A stretch of 64,000 nucleotides of DNA, taken from assembly GCF_035994185.1 (NCBI RefSeq), contig NZ_CP108538.1, positions 4,069,501 to 4,133,500 on the forward strand, in the 5' to 3' direction. Below, one piece after another: positions 1-9,769 of the stretch (position 1 is the first letter of the stretch; each line of letters begins with the position of its first letter). The DNA comes from Streptomyces sp. NBC_01217. Lineage in GTDB: Bacteria > Actinomycetota > Actinomycetes > Streptomycetales > Streptomycetaceae. The position numbers were made by a program, and so were the translations under genes. The notes below the pieces were generated by a model. That model did not search any database. It had not been told where the DNA came from and worked only from the letters and a program-made list of their open reading frames with translations.

Positions 1-141
1 CCGCCCCGGCGTCTCACGCAGTCCCTCACGGTCCGGGTCCTCGCCCACGGCGAAGAGGAGCTCGCGTATGGCCGCCTCGGCCCGCTTCTCGTCGAACTCA
101 CCGATCGAACCCTGGCCGTCCAACGTCACCGGGTCGGTCAT
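1..141 (-). CDS. folE: GTP cyclohydrolase I, N-terminal part (cut by window edge)
   Basis: First 47 codons of a minus-strand gene, starting at an ATG (139-141) and running off the left edge. The N-terminus begins [11 protein letters not shown] and continues with a helix ending in [14 protein letters not shown], the hallmark start of bacterial FolE. The family makes dihydroneopterin triphosphate from GTP, the first step of folate synthesis. It lies 154 bp downstream of ftsH on the same strand. Only the N-terminal helix region is visible, so zinc and catalytic residues cannot be checked. Confidence 0.88.
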   Translation of the reverse strand, partial: MTDPVTLDGQGSIGEFDEKRAEAAIRELLFAVGEDPDREGLRETPGR

Positions 142-166
142 CTGTGCCTCGTTCCTCTGAGCTGTC

Positions 167-190
167 ACCCGCACACACCTCCGTGCGGGT
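167..190 (-). terminator. Hairpin between ftsH and folE
   Basis: An 8-bp perfect inverted repeat (ACCCGCAC / GTGCGGGT) with an 8-nt loop lies downstream of ftsH and 26 bp upstream of the folE start. There is no U-tract on the minus strand, which is common in Streptomyces. It could be a terminator or a leader hairpin for folE. Confidence 0.35.
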
Positions 191-295
191 GTACGAAAAA
201 GCCGCGCCCCCACAGGCTAGAACCTGCGGAGGCACGGCATCCATTCCGGGCCCGGTGGGGCTCCCGTGACAGGAACCACACCGGGGTCGTACGAC

Positions 296-2326
296 TCAGC
301 TCTCGGAGCGGTCCTCCGGGAGCACCTCGGTGGCCGGGACGGTGTCCGTGGGGACGACCGAGCCGTTCGCCGTGGTGGCGCCGTTGGTGAGGGCGAGCTC
401 CTTCGGCGAGAGCACCGGCGGGCGCGTCGACGGGGTGCGTCGGGCGGAACCGGTCCATGCCGGGCGGGCCGGGCGCTTGACGATCGGGGCGAAGATCTCG
501 GCGATCTCCTCCTTGCCGAGCGTCTCCTTCTCCAGGAGCTGGAGAACGAGGGCGTCCAGCACGTCGCGGTTCTCTACGAGAATCTCCCACGCGTCGTTGT
601 GCGCGGTCTCGATGAGCTTCTTGACCTCTTCGTCGACGAGGGCCGCGACCTCTTCCGAGTAATCGCGCTGGTGGCCCATCTCCCGGCCCACGAAGGGCTC
701 GGTGTTGTCGCCGCCGAACTTGATCGCGCCGAGCCGCTCCGTCATGCCGTACTGCGTGACCATCGCGCGGGCCGTTGCGGTGGCCTTCTCGATGTCGTTC
801 GCAGCGCCGGTGGTCGGGTCGTGGAAGACCAGTTCCTCGGCCGCGCGCCCGCCCAGCATGTAGGCCAGCTGGTCGAGCATCTCGTTGCGCGTCGTGGAGT
901 ACTTGTCCTCCTCCGGGAGCACCATCGTGTAACCGAGGGCGCGGCCGCGGGAGAGGATCGTGATCTTGTGGACCGGGTCCGACTGGGGGGAAGCCGCCGC
1001 GACCAGGGCGTGTCCGCCCTCGTGGTACGCGGTGATCTTCTTCTCCTTCTCGGACATGATCCGGGTCCGCTTCTGCGGGCCCGCCACGACGCGGTCGATG
1101 GCCTCGTCGAGCATCTTGTTGTCGATCAGCTTCAGACCGCCGCGCGCCGTGAGGAGCGCCGCTTCGTTCAGCACGTTCGACAGATCGGCACCGGTGAAGC
1201 CGGGCGTACGACGGGCGACGGCGCCGAGATCGACATCCTTCGCGACCGGCTTGCCCTTCTGGTGCACCTTGAGAATTTCGAGACGGCCCTGCATGTCCGG
1301 CCGGTCGACCGCGATCTGCCGGTCGAAACGGCCCGGGCGCAGCAGCGCCGGGTCGAGGATGTCCGGCCGGTTCGTGGCGGCGATCAGGATGACGCCGCCC
1401 TTCACGTCGAAGCCGTCCATCTCGACGAGCAGCTGGTTCAGCGTCTGCTCGCGCTCGTCGTGACCGCCGCCCATTCCGGCACCGCGGTGCCGGCCGACGG
1501 CGTCGATCTCGTCGACGAAGACGATCGCCGGGGCGTTCGCCTTGGCCTGCTCGAAGAGGTCACGGACCCGGCTGGCACCGACACCGACGAACATCTCGAC
1601 GAAGTCGGACCCGGAGATCGAGTAGAACGGGACACCGGCCTCGCCCGCGACGGCGCGTGCGAGCAGCGTCTTGCCCGTACCGGGAGGCCCGTACAGCAGG
1701 ACACCCTTGGGAATCTTCGCGCCGACGGCCTGGAACTTCGCCGGCTCCTGGAGGAACTCCTTGATCTCCTGGAGCTCCTCGACGGCCTCGTCCGACCCCG
1801 CCACATCGGCGAACGTCGTCTTCGGGGTGTCCTTGGTGATGAGCTTCGCCTTGGACTTCCCGAACTGCATGACCCGGGAGCCGCCGCCCTGCATCTGATT
1901 CATCAGGAACAGGAAGACGACCACGATCAGGACGAAGGGCAGCAGCGAGAGGAGGATCGAGATGAACGGGGACTGCTTCGACGGCGCGACGGTGTAGCCC
2001 TTGTCGATCTTGCCGCTCTCGAACTTCTGCTGCAGCGTGTCGGCGAGCTGGACACCCTGGTCGCCGATGTAGCTCGCCTGGAACTTGCTGCCGGACTCGC
2101 CCGAAAGCTTCTGGCCCTTGTTCAACTCGATCTTGATGATCTGTTCGTCACCGGTGGTCAGCTTGGCCTGCGCCACCTGGTCCTTGCTGATCGCCTGGAT
2201 CACCTTGCCGGTGTCCACCGATTTGTAGCCGCCCGACGAGCCGACGACCTGCATCAACACGACCACGGCGAGGACGGCCAGCACGATCCACATGACCGGC
2301 CCACGGAAGTATCGCTTCACGTCCAT
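296..2326 (-). CDS. ftsH: ATP-dependent zinc metalloprotease FtsH
   Basis: Membrane-anchored AAA+ protease that degrades unfolded membrane proteins and selected cytosolic regulators. The 676-residue product has an N-terminal membrane helix (about 11-28), an extracytoplasmic segment and a second helix (about 121-142). These are followed by Walker A GPPGTGKT (213-220), Walker B VFVDEID (269-275), the second region of homology with PGRFDRQ (about 331-337) and the zinc site HEGGH (435-439). A tail rich in Thr/Pro follows the peptidase domain. The start is ATG at 2324-2326, giving [13 protein letters not shown]; the open frame continues far upstream but loses protein-like sequence. AGGAGG lies about 20 nt upstream, so the ribosome site is not ideal. 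It sits between hpt and folE on the same strand, with a 224-bp leader. Confidence 0.96.
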   Translation of the reverse strand: MDVKRYFRGPVMWIVLAVLAVVVLMQVVGSSGGYKSVDTGKVIQAISKDQVAQAKLTTGDEQIIKIELNKGQKLSGESGSKFQASYIGDQGVQLADTLQQKFESGKIDKGYTVAPSKQSPFISILLSLLPFVLIVVVFLFLMNQMQGGGSRVMQFGKSKAKLITKDTPKTTFADVAGSDEAVEELQEIKEFLQEPAKFQAVGAKIPKGVLLYGPPGTGKTLLARAVAGEAGVPFYSISGSDFVEMFVGVGASRVRDLFEQAKANAPAIVFVDEIDAVGRHRGAGMGGGHDEREQTLNQLLVEMDGFDVKGGVILIAATNRPDILDPALLRPGRFDRQIAVDRPDMQGRLEILKVHQKGKPVAKDVDLGAVARRTPGFTGADLSNVLNEAALLTARGGLKLIDNKMLDEAIDRVVAGPQKRTRIMSEKEKKITAYHEGGHALVAAASPQSDPVHKITILSRGRALGYTMVLPEEDKYSTTRNEMLDQLAYMLGGRAAEELVFHDPTTGAANDIEKATATARAMVTQYGMTERLGAIKFGGDNTEPFVGREMGHQRDYSEEVAALVDEEVKKLIETAHNDAWEILVENRDVLDALVLQLLEKETLGKEEIAEIFAPIVKRPARPAWTGSARRTPSTRPPVLSPKELALTNGATTANGSVVPTDTVPATEVLPEDRSES

Positions 2327-2464
2327 CCATACGGGGCGATGACGCCCCGTCCCTCCTGCCCGTAGGTAAATGCTGCTGTGAAAAAGACTGTTCTTCGGAC
2401 GGTACCCCAGCATTGTCGCCCGCGACCGCCGGGGACGTCTGTCGAAACCCGCCTTCGATTGCTC

Positions 2465-2492
2465 AACGGCGGGAATCCGGTGAAAGGTTCCC
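2465..2492 (-). promoter_or_regulatory. Candidate SigR-type promoter upstream of ftsH
   Basis: On the minus strand GGGAAC (2492-2487) is followed after 19 nt by GTT (2467-2465), close to the GGGAAT-N18/19-GTT form of the Streptomyces oxidative-stress sigma factor SigR. It would give a leader of about 130 nt for ftsH. The match is short, so chance occurrence is possible. Confidence 0.3.
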
Positions 2493-2550
2493 CGCCGTCG
2501 GTACCGGTCGGGCCGGACACCCTCGCCGGGCGAGAGGCGCCGGGAGGAGG

Positions 2551-3105
2551 TCAGCCCCCGTAGACGTGCGGGGCGAGCGTGCCGACGAAGGGGAGATTGC
2601 GGTACTTCTCCGCGTAATCCAGCCCGTATCCGACGACGAACTCGTTGGGGATGTCGAAACCGACCCACTTGCAGTCGAGCGCGACCTTGGCCGCGTCCGG
2701 CTTGCGCAGCAGGGTGCAGATCTCCAGGGACGCGGGCTCGCGCGAGCCGAGGTTCGACATCAGCCAGGACAGCGTCAGGCCCGAGTCGATGATGTCCTCG
2801 ACGATCAGGACGTGCTTGCCCTTGATGTCGGTGTCCAGGTCCTTGAGGATCCGGACCACTCCGGAGGACTGGGTGCCCGCGCCGTACGACGAGACGGCCA
2901 TCCAGTCCATGGTGACGGGGGTGGACAGCGCGCGCGCCAGGTCCGCCATCACCATCACTGCGCCCTTGAGGACGCCGACGATGAGCAGGTCCTTGCCCGC
3001 GTACTCCGCGTCGATCTTCGCGGCCAGCTCGACGAGCTTCGCGTCGATCTCTTCCTTGGTGAGGAGCACCGACTGAAGGTCGGTGCCCATGTCCTTCTCG
3101 TTCAC
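2551..3105 (-). CDS. hpt: Hypoxanthine phosphoribosyltransferase
   Basis: Purine salvage enzyme converting hypoxanthine or guanine plus PRPP to IMP or GMP in the cytosol. The 184-residue product carries the PRPP-binding loop [14 protein letters not shown], preceded by a [10 protein letters not shown] segment, and ends with the conserved [17 protein letters not shown] motif. The start used is GTG (3103-3105) preceded by GAAAGAGAC. An internal ATG at 3088-3090 (MGTDLQSV) is an alternative 5 codons in and also has a GA-rich stretch before it. It is 84 bp downstream of tilS, an arrangement (tilS-hpt-ftsH) widespread in Gram-positive bacteria. Confidence 0.95.
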   Translation of the reverse strand: MNEKDMGTDLQSVLLTKEEIDAKLVELAAKIDAEYAGKDLLIVGVLKGAVMVMADLARALSTPVTMDWMAVSSYGAGTQSSGVVRILKDLDTDIKGKHVLIVEDIIDSGLTLSWLMSNLGSREPASLEICTLLRKPDAAKVALDCKWVGFDIPNEFVVGYGLDYAEKYRNLPFVGTLAPHVYGG

Positions 3106-3189
3106 CCGCGTCTCTTTCTCTGCCTTGCCGGATCCGGGGTGATGCCCGGATCCGCGCGGCCGATCGCCTGCGTGTCAGCCGCTTGTGCT

Positions 3190-4272
3190 TCAGCTCTGCC
3201 GAATCACCAGTCTGCCACCCTGGCGCATGGCTTCGACCCGGCCGGGCAGGTTGATGGCCCCCTGACCGCGCCATCCGGTGATCAGACGGTCGACTTCCTC
3301 GATGTGCCGGGCGAAGAGGGAACCGGCCGGGGAGCCCGCCTCCATGAGGGCCCGGCGCAGTACCCGGCGGCGGACGGCGGGCGGCAGCGCGTACAGCTTG
3401 GTGCACTCCAGCCGGCCCGCGTCGTCCCGTACGGTGCGGTCGGCCTCGGCGGCCCAGGTGTCCAGGGCGTCGGCGTCGTCGCGGGAGAGCTGTGCCGTGC
3501 GGGCCAGGGCCTCGACGACCCCCTTGCCCAGGGCCTTCTCCAGGGCGGGCAGGCCCTCGTGGCGCAGTCGGGAGCGGGTGTAGGCGGGGTCGATGTTGTG
3601 CGGGTCGTCCCAGACGGGCAGCGACTGGACGAGGCAGGCCTTGCGGGCGGTCTGCCGGTCGAGCTGGAGGAAGGGGCGGCGGTAGCGGCCGGCCGGGCCG
3701 GACGCGGCGGCCATGCCGGAGAGCGAGCGGATGCCGGAGCCGCGGGCGAGGCCCAGCAGCACCGTCTCGGCCTGGTCGTCGCGGGTGTGGCCGAGCAGGA
3801 CGGCGGTGGCGCCGTGCCGCTCGGCCGCGGCGTCCAGGGCGGCGTAGCGGGCGTCGCGGGCAGCGGCCTCGGGCCCGCCGCCGTGGCCGACCTGCACGGC
3901 GACGGACTCGACCGGGTCGAGGTGCATGGCGGTGAGGCGGTCGACGACCTCGGCGGCCCGGGTGTCGGAGCCGTCCTGGAGGCCGTGGTCGACGGTGATG
4001 CCCCCGGCCCGGACGTCGAGCTTGCGGGCCTCGAAGGCGAGGGCGGAGGCGAGGGCCATGGAATCGGCGCCGCCGGAGCATGCCACCAGCACCAGCGGGG
4101 TATCGGGGCGTTCGGGGAGTGCGGCGCACCGCCTGCCCGCGCCGGCTTCGGCGAGCTCGGGGTGCGGGGTGCGCCGGGCGTGCTCGGCGCTGCGGGTGTG
4201 TTCGGTGAGTACGTCGTGGAGTACGCGGCGGACCGCCAGGCGTATCGCCGCGACCGCAGGATGGGGACCCAT
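3190..4272 (-). CDS. tilS: tRNA(Ile)-lysidine synthase
   Basis: ATP-dependent enzyme that changes C34 of the CAU-anticodon tRNA-Ile to lysidine, so that it reads AUA. The N-type ATP pyrophosphatase P-loop appears as [11 protein letters not shown], followed by [10 protein letters not shown] and [20 protein letters not shown], all TilS hallmarks. The C-terminal half covers the TilS substrate-binding region. The start chosen is ATG at 4270-4272 ([14 protein letters not shown]), with GAAGGGC upstream. The frame stays open 22 codons further upstream, but that stretch does not look conserved. The 360-residue length is normal for actinobacteria. Confidence 0.93.
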   Translation of the reverse strand: MGPHPAVAAIRLAVRRVLHDVLTEHTRSAEHARRTPHPELAEAGAGRRCAALPERPDTPLVLVACSGGADSMALASALAFEARKLDVRAGGITVDHGLQDGSDTRAAEVVDRLTAMHLDPVESVAVQVGHGGGPEAAARDARYAALDAAAERHGATAVLLGHTRDDQAETVLLGLARGSGIRSLSGMAAASGPAGRYRRPFLQLDRQTARKACLVQSLPVWDDPHNIDPAYTRSRLRHEGLPALEKALGKGVVEALARTAQLSRDDADALDTWAAEADRTVRDDAGRLECTKLYALPPAVRRRVLRRALMEAGSPAGSLFARHIEEVDRLITGWRGQGAINLPGRVEAMRQGGRLVIRQS

Positions 4273-4471
4273 GTCCGGTGCCCTTCGTGAAGTTTCGGGA
4301 GGTGCCTCGGAGTGCCGGGACGGAAAGAGTGCCGTCACTCAGAGTGCGTCGATGGTGACAGAGGCAAGCCGTCCATCGAGCATTGCACGCCTTCCCATGC
4401 CCCTACGGTCCCTCGGATGGGTGATTACCCGCGCGTTCGTTTCCTGTCATCCGCCGTCGGGCCCGCTGTGA

Positions 4472-5605
4472 TCACGACTCTGCCTTACGGTGCACCCTCG
4501 CGATCCAGTCCGCCGGCTTTGCGATCTCCGCCTTGGTCGGCAGGGTGTTAGGCGAGGTCCAGACCCGGTTGAAGCCGTCCATGCCGACCTCGTCGACCAC
4601 GGCCCGGACGAACCGCTCGCCGTCTCGGTACTGGCGCAGCTTGGCGTCGAGTCCGAGGAGCTTGCGCAGCGCCTGGTCGAGGCGGCTCGCACCGCGCGCC
4701 CTGCGCTGCTGGAACTTCTCCCGGATCTCGCCGACGGAGGAGACGACCTCGGGGCCGACGCCGTCCATCACGTAATCGGCATGGCCTTCGAGCAGCGACA
4801 TCACGGCGGTGAGGCGGCCGAGGATCTCGCGCTGGGCGGGTGTCTGGACGAGTTCGACGAGGCTGCGGCCGCCGTCCTCGCCGTCCTCGCCCTCGGGACG
4901 GCCCCCGGCCAGGGACTGGGCGGCCTCGCGGAGCCGCTCCAGCACGGTCATCGGGTCGACGTCGGTCTCTTCGAGGAAGGCCTGGATCTCGCCCTTCAGA
5001 TGGTCGCGGAGCCAGGGCACCCCGGTGAACTGGGTGCGGTGGGTCTCCTCGTGGAGGGCGACCCAGAGCCGGAAGTCGTGCGGGTCGACGTCCAGTTCGC
5101 GCTCGACGTGGACGATGTTCGGGGCGACGAGCAGCAGCCTGCCGCCGCCGTCGGACACGGACGGGAACTCACGGGAGGCGGGGGCGAACGTCTCGTACTG
5201 GCCCAGGACCCGGGAGGCCAGGAACGACAGCAGCATCCCCACCTCGACGCCGGTGACCTTGCCGCCGACCGCGCCGAGCACGGCACCGCCGGGTCCGCCG
5301 CCCCGCCGGTCCTGCATCTTTCCCAGCAGCGGGCGCAGCAGTTCGCGGAAGCCCGCGACATTGGCCTTGATCCAGCCGGCCCGGTCCACGACCAGGACCG
5401 GGGTGTCCTCGGGTTCGGTCCCCTCGGGGATCATCCGGGTGAAGGAACGGACGTGGTCCTCCGCGGCCTTGGCATGCCGACGCAGCTCCGCGACGACCTC
5501 GCGGGCCTCCTCGCGGCTGATCTCGGGCCCCGGCCGTACAAGTCGGGTCGCGGTCGCGACCGCGAGATTCCAGTCGACCATCTCGGCACCACCGATGCTC
5601 GTCAT
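4472..5605 (-). CDS. DUF2342 zincin-type metallohydrolase
   Basis: The 377-residue product belongs to the DUF2342/zincin_2 family, often annotated as coenzyme-F420-biosynthesis-associated or putative hydrolase. The metalloprotease-like motif HEETHRTQFTGVPWL is visible near residue 190, consistent with an HExxH zinc site. Upstream is an LLVAPNIVHVE segment typical of the family. The substrate is unknown. It lies 49 bp downstream of dacB and 199 bp upstream of tilS, all on the minus strand; dacB-DUF2342-tilS-hpt-ftsH is a recurring actinobacterial order. The start is ATG at 5603-5605 (MTSIGGAEMVDW), with an internal ATG 8 codons on as an alternative. Confidence 0.85.
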   Translation of the reverse strand: MTSIGGAEMVDWNLAVATATRLVRPGPEISREEAREVVAELRRHAKAAEDHVRSFTRMIPEGTEPEDTPVLVVDRAGWIKANVAGFRELLRPLLGKMQDRRGGGPGGAVLGAVGGKVTGVEVGMLLSFLASRVLGQYETFAPASREFPSVSDGGGRLLLVAPNIVHVERELDVDPHDFRLWVALHEETHRTQFTGVPWLRDHLKGEIQAFLEETDVDPMTVLERLREAAQSLAGGRPEGEDGEDGGRSLVELVQTPAQREILGRLTAVMSLLEGHADYVMDGVGPEVVSSVGEIREKFQQRRARGASRLDQALRKLLGLDAKLRQYRDGERFVRAVVDEVGMDGFNRVWTSPNTLPTKAEIAKPADWIARVHRKAES

Positions 5606-5654
5606 GCGTCAACCGTACGTGCTCGGGTCCGTTCGCGGTGTGGTGTCGACCGGC

Positions 5655-7160
5655 TCATCGGTTGCGGGCGGCGAGGCTCGTGGCGAGGGCGTCGAGGGAG
5701 GACTGGGCGGCGGACGGGGATGTCGTACCGGATGCCAGGAAGGCGAAGGCGAGCAGCCGGCCCTGCCCGTCGACGACTGTTCCGGCAAGGCTGTTCACCC
5801 CGGTGAGGGTGCCGGTCTTGGCGCGGATCAGGCCGGTGCCCGCGGACTTCTCCGTGTAGCGGCCGCTGAGGGTGCCGCTGAACCCGGCCACCGGGAGGCC
5901 TGTGAGGACGGGGCGCAGTTCGGGGTGGTCCGGGTCGGCGGCGCGGGCCAGGAGGCCGGCCAGCAGTCCCGCGGTGACCCTGTCCTTGCGGTTCAGTCCG
6001 CTGCCGTCGGCGAAGTCCGCTCCCTTGAGCGGCAGATGGAGCTTCTTGAGCTGTGCGGTGACGGCCCGTCGGCCGCCGTTGAAGTCGGCCGGTTCGCCCG
6101 TGGCCAGGGCGGTCTGCCGGGCGAGCGCCTCGGCGATGTCGTTGTCACTGTTGGTCAGGGCCCGTTCGACCAGGGCGGAGAGCGGGACGGACAGATGCCG
6201 GGCGACCGGACGGGACTTGGCGGCGGGCCGGCCGTGCGCCGGGGCGGACCGGGTGGTGATCCCCGTGCCGTCGAGCAGCTCGGCGAAGGTCCGGGCGGCG
6301 TCACCGGCCGGGTCGGCGCTGCGCGGGGCGGGTCCGCTGGTGGATTTGTCGAGCCTGCCCTCGTCGGTCATCAGGGCGCTGACGGGCGCGATGTTCTCGT
6401 TGGGGCCGATCGGGTGCCGTGCGGGGCCGGAGTAGCGGGAGGTGTCGTACGTGAGGCGGACCGTTTTCACTCCTTTGCCCTTCAGGGCGCGGGCGGTGTC
6501 CGTGGCCAGGGCGCGCAGGGCGGCCTTGTCTAGGGTGGGGTCGCCGCCGCCGACCAGGGTGACGGTGCGGGAGTCGGGTGACGCCTGGACCGTCGTGGCG
6601 ATGCGGTAGTCGGGGCCGAGGGCGCTCAGGGCGGCGACCGCGGTGGCGATCTTGATGGTGGAGGCGGGCGTCATGGGCGTACCGGCGCCCTGTCCGTACA
6701 GCCGTTCTCCGGTGGCGGTGTCGATGACGACGGCGGTGCGCACGGCGCCCAGGGCGGGGGCCTTCAGCAGCGGGCCGAGGGTGGCGCGGAGGGCGGCCGC
6801 TGCGCCGTCCGGGGCATCGCGGGCGTCCGGGGCGGCGTTGTCGACCACGGAGCTGAGGGGCGCGAGGACGGCCGGGGCGCTGGGCGCGGGCTTCGGTCCG
6901 GGCGGCGCGTCGGCTCCGTGATGTACGCCACCTGTACGGCTCCGGGCGGCGGCCCAGTCCTGCTCGGCCTTACGCTGACCCGAGTCCCAGGGGCCGGCGG
7001 CAAGGACGACGCCGGCTGCGAGCGCCAGGCCCAGGCCGGCGGAGACAGCCGTGAACTGCCGATCGTTCAGTCCCTTCAACCTGATCACGCTGCCCGGCAG
7101 GGTGAGCCTGCTCAGCTTGCGCAGCGGGTCGACCGACGGTCTTTTCACCGGCTCGTCCAC
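5655..7160 (-). CDS. dacB: D-alanyl-D-alanine carboxypeptidase/endopeptidase, PBP4 (S13) family
   Basis: Extracytoplasmic penicillin-binding protein that trims or cleaves peptidoglycan stem peptides. In the 501-residue product an N-terminal membrane anchor (about 36-57) precedes a Pro/Ala-rich linker and the S13 domain. The three active-site motifs are visible: STIK (Ser167/Lys170), SDN in [12 protein letters not shown], and KTG in [10 protein letters not shown]. The start chosen is GTG at 7158-7160 ([12 protein letters not shown]), preceded by AAGGGG at good spacing; a longer 516-residue frame exists but lacks such a site. It diverges from ppa with 86 bp between the start codons, so both promoters lie there. 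Confidence 0.92.
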   Translation of the reverse strand: MDEPVKRPSVDPLRKLSRLTLPGSVIRLKGLNDRQFTAVSAGLGLALAAGVVLAAGPWDSGQRKAEQDWAAARSRTGGVHHGADAPPGPKPAPSAPAVLAPLSSVVDNAAPDARDAPDGAAAALRATLGPLLKAPALGAVRTAVVIDTATGERLYGQGAGTPMTPASTIKIATAVAALSALGPDYRIATTVQASPDSRTVTLVGGGDPTLDKAALRALATDTARALKGKGVKTVRLTYDTSRYSGPARHPIGPNENIAPVSALMTDEGRLDKSTSGPAPRSADPAGDAARTFAELLDGTGITTRSAPAHGRPAAKSRPVARHLSVPLSALVERALTNSDNDIAEALARQTALATGEPADFNGGRRAVTAQLKKLHLPLKGADFADGSGLNRKDRVTAGLLAGLLARAADPDHPELRPVLTGLPVAGFSGTLSGRYTEKSAGTGLIRAKTGTLTGVNSLAGTVVDGQGRLLAFAFLASGTTSPSAAQSSLDALATSLAARNR

Positions 7161-7246
7161 CGTTGACCAGCCCCTTTCGCGAGCACACATCTCCGTGGGG
7201 GACACTTAATCACCAGTCGTATGTCTTGATCATGGAGGAGCCACCC

Positions 7247-7741
7247 GTGGAGTTCGACGTCACCATCGAGATCCCGAAGGGTTCGCGGAACAAGTACGAG
7301 GTGGACCACGAGACCGGTCGGATCCGCCTGGACCGTCGACTCTTCACCTCGACCAGCTACCCGGCGGACTACGGCTTCGTCGAGAACACCCTCGGCGAGG
7401 ACGGCGACCCGCTGGACGCGCTGGTCATCCTGGACGAGCCGACCTTCCCCGGCTGCCTCATCAAGTGCCGCGCCATCGGCATGTTCCGGATGACGGACGA
7501 GGCCGGCGGCGACGACAAGCTGCTGTGCGTGCCGGCCTCCGACCCCCGGGTGGAGCACCTGCGCGACATCCACCACGTGTCGGAGTTCGACCGCCTGGAG
7601 ATCCAGCACTTCTTCGAGGTCTACAAGGACCTGGAGCCCGGCAAGTCCGTAGAGGGCGCCGACTGGGTCGGCCGCGCCGAGGCCGAGGCCGAGATCGAGG
7701 CCTCCTACAAGCGCCTTGAGGCGCAGGGCGGCGCGCACTGA
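7247..7741 (+). CDS. ppa: Inorganic pyrophosphatase (family I)
   Basis: Cytosolic enzyme hydrolysing pyrophosphate, pulling nucleic-acid and other biosyntheses forward. The 164-residue product starts [20 protein letters not shown] and has the family signature [10 protein letters not shown], with metal-binding aspartates, and ADYGFVENT. The start is GTG at 7247-7249, with GGAGGAG six nt before it. The ATG at 7232 overlaps that ribosome site and is therefore unlikely. It is divergent from dacB and followed by a strong hairpin. Confidence 0.96.
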   Translation: MEFDVTIEIPKGSRNKYEVDHETGRIRLDRRLFTSTSYPADYGFVENTLGEDGDPLDALVILDEPTFPGCLIKCRAIGMFRMTDEAGGDDKLLCVPASDPRVEHLRDIHHVSEFDRLEIQHFFEVYKDLEPGKSVEGADWVGRAEAEAEIEASYKRLEAQGGAH

Positions 7742-7810
7742 CCCGAGGGTCACGGCCGGATTCCGGCCGAGGTACGTCGCACGGTTCCATTCAGGGTTCC
7801 GGGCCGGACC

Positions 7811-7841
7811 GGGCGGCACTCCTTTTCGAGGGGTGCCGCCC
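7811..7841 (+). terminator. Terminator hairpin after ppa
   Basis: A GGGCGGCAC / GTGCCGCCC 9-bp stem encloses a 13-nt T-rich loop, 70 bp after the ppa stop. A second smaller palindrome (CGGCCGGA-T-TCCGGCCG, 7753-7769) lies nearer the stop codon. Both fit a tail terminator for ppa. Confidence 0.6.
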
Positions 7842-7969
7842 GTTCCGTATGTCCTGCCGGGCCCGTACGTTCCGTAGGCCCGCCCGCCTCGCGTCGCCGC
7901 CCTCGTCCGTGGCCATACTGGGGCAGGGGCGCAACCCAGGACGCGCAGCCCGATGAGGAGCGAGGTCGA

Positions 7970-9697
7970 GTGGTGGCGGAAACGGGCGGTCCTGAGGACC
8001 AGAAGCCCCAGTCCGACGAGGCGCGCAGCGCCTTCGTCCCGCCGGCCGGGGTGGGGAGGCCCACGCCTGCCTCCGACGATGACCACCCGACATCGGAATT
8101 CGCCGTTCCGGCGGGCCTGACGACCGAGCCGCAGGGACCGGGAACGGGTTCCGCTTCGGGCGCCGCCTCCGGTTCCGGTTCCGGTTCCGGTCCGGCCACC
8201 GGCTCGGACACGGTCGGCTCCGCCTTCGCCCCGCCGAGCACCCACGGCGACCGGCAGCCGCCGCCCGCCTTCACTCCGGCGCACGGCAGCCCGATGATCC
8301 GGCTGACCAAGGAGGCCCCCTGGCAGGACCGGATGCGCACGATGCTGCGGATGCCGGTCGCCGAGCGCCCGGCACCCGAGCCGGTGCAGAAGCCCGACGA
8401 GGCGGGGCCCGCGGTGCCGCGAGTGCTCGACCTGACGCTGCGCATCGGGGAGCTGCTGCTCTCCGGTGGTGAGGGCGCCGAGGACGTCGAGGCGGCGATG
8501 TTCGCGGTGACCCGCAGCTATGGCCTGGACCGGTGCGAGCCCACGGTCACCTTCACCCTGCTGTCGATCTCGCACCAGCCATCGCTGGTCGAGGACCCGG
8601 TGACGGCCAGCCGTACCGTACGCCGCCGTGGCACCGACTACACCCGGCTGGCCGCCGTCTTCCGGCTCGTGGACGACATCACCACCGAGGATGTCGAGGT
8701 CTCGCTGGAGGACGCCTACCGGCGCCTGGCGGAGATCCGGCGCAACCGGCATCCGTACTCCGGCTGGGTGCTGACGCTGGCCGGCGGCGGTCTCGCGGGG
8801 GCGGCATCGGTGCTGGTCGGCGGTGGTCCGCTGGTGTTCCTGGTGGCGGCGGCCGGTGCGATGCTCGGCGACCGGCTCGCCTGGCTGTGCGCCGGGCGGG
8901 GGCTGCCGGAGTTCTACCAGTTCGTGGTGGCGGCGATGCCGCCCGCCGCGCTGGGCGTGGCGCTGACCCTCACCCACTGGTCGGACGTACGGCCGTCCGC
9001 GGTCATCACCGGTGGGCTGTTCGCGCTGCTGCCGGGGCGGGCCCTGGTGGCGGGCGTGCAGGACGGGCTGACCGGCTTCTACATCACCGCGGCCGCGCGG
9101 CTGCTCGAAGTCATGTATCTGTTCATCGGCATCGTCGTCGGTGTGCTGCTGGTGCTGTACCTGGGGCTTCAGCTGGGCGCACAGCTGAACCCCGAGGCGA
9201 GGTTCATCGCCCACGACCGGCCGGTGGTGCAGATCCTGGCGTCGATGGCGCTCTGTCTCGCCTTCGCGATCCTGCTCCAGCAGGACCGGTCCACCGTGCT
9301 GGCGGTGACCCTCAACGGCGGCGTGGCCTGGGTGATCTACGGGGCGATGGCCAGGACCGGCAACATCTCACCGGTGGTGGCGACCGCGACGGCGGCCGGT
9401 CTGGTGGGCCTGTTCGGGCAGCTGCTCTCGCGCTACCGGAACACCTCGTCGCTGCCGTTCATCACGGCGGCGATCGGCCCGCTGCTGCCCGGCTCGGCCA
9501 CGTACTTCGGTCTGCTGGGCATGGCGCAGGGCAATGTGAACGCCGGGCTCGCCTCGCTGTCGACCGCGGTGGCGACGGCGCTGGCCATCGCGATAGGGGT
9601 GAACCTGGGGAGCGAGATCTCCCGGCTGTTCATGCGGGTGCCGGGGGCGGTCGGCGGGGCGACCCGCAGTGCGGCCAAGCGCACGCGCGGGTTCTGA
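7970..9697 (+). CDS. ThrE-type threonine/serine exporter (DUF1212 family) membrane protein
   Basis: The 575-residue product has a disordered N-terminus (about 1-145) with a Gly/Ser-rich stretch and no signal peptide, then the ThrE cytoplasmic domain with LRIGELLLSGGEGAEDVEAA and later GLDRCEPTVTFTLLSISH. A run of about ten hydrophobic helices covers residues 260-560, including PLVFLVAAAGAMLGD and FGLLPG-like turns. Family members export threonine and serine by secondary transport. The start is GTG at 7970, with GAGGAG 9 nt upstream. It stands alone in its direction and shares a bidirectional hairpin with dedA downstream. Family assignment is firm; the substrate is inferred. Confidence 0.85.
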   Translation: MVAETGGPEDQKPQSDEARSAFVPPAGVGRPTPASDDDHPTSEFAVPAGLTTEPQGPGTGSASGAASGSGSGSGPATGSDTVGSAFAPPSTHGDRQPPPAFTPAHGSPMIRLTKEAPWQDRMRTMLRMPVAERPAPEPVQKPDEAGPAVPRVLDLTLRIGELLLSGGEGAEDVEAAMFAVTRSYGLDRCEPTVTFTLLSISHQPSLVEDPVTASRTVRRRGTDYTRLAAVFRLVDDITTEDVEVSLEDAYRRLAEIRRNRHPYSGWVLTLAGGGLAGAASVLVGGGPLVFLVAAAGAMLGDRLAWLCAGRGLPEFYQFVVAAMPPAALGVALTLTHWSDVRPSAVITGGLFALLPGRALVAGVQDGLTGFYITAAARLLEVMYLFIGIVVGVLLVLYLGLQLGAQLNPEARFIAHDRPVVQILASMALCLAFAILLQQDRSTVLAVTLNGGVAWVIYGAMARTGNISPVVATATAAGLVGLFGQLLSRYRNTSSLPFITAAIGPLLPGSATYFGLLGMAQGNVNAGLASLSTAVATALAIAIGVNLGSEISRLFMRVPGAVGGATRSAAKRTRGF

Positions 9698-9725
9698 GAC
9701 CGTCGCGGGTACGGCTGCCAGGTAC

Positions 9726-9764
9726 GGCTCCGGCTTCCGGGCCCGTGGCCGGGAAGCCGGAGCC
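9726..9764. terminator. Bidirectional terminator between converging exporter and dedA genes
   Basis: A 13-bp perfect stem (GGCTCCGGCTTCC / GGAAGCCGGAGCC) around a 13-nt loop sits in the 72-bp gap between two converging genes, ending 5 bp before the dedA stop. It should serve both strands. Confidence 0.7.
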
Positions 9765-9769
9765 ATGCC

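Noticed and set aside
266..2365. 699-codon open frame on the plus strand opposite ftsH
   Set aside because: Arises from high GC third positions; no protein family features, no ribosome site, and the opposite strand encodes clear FtsH.
7145..9214. 689-codon minus-strand open frame opposite ppa and the ThrE gene
   Set aside because: It is antisense to two well-supported genes and its translation is compositionally biased without motifs.
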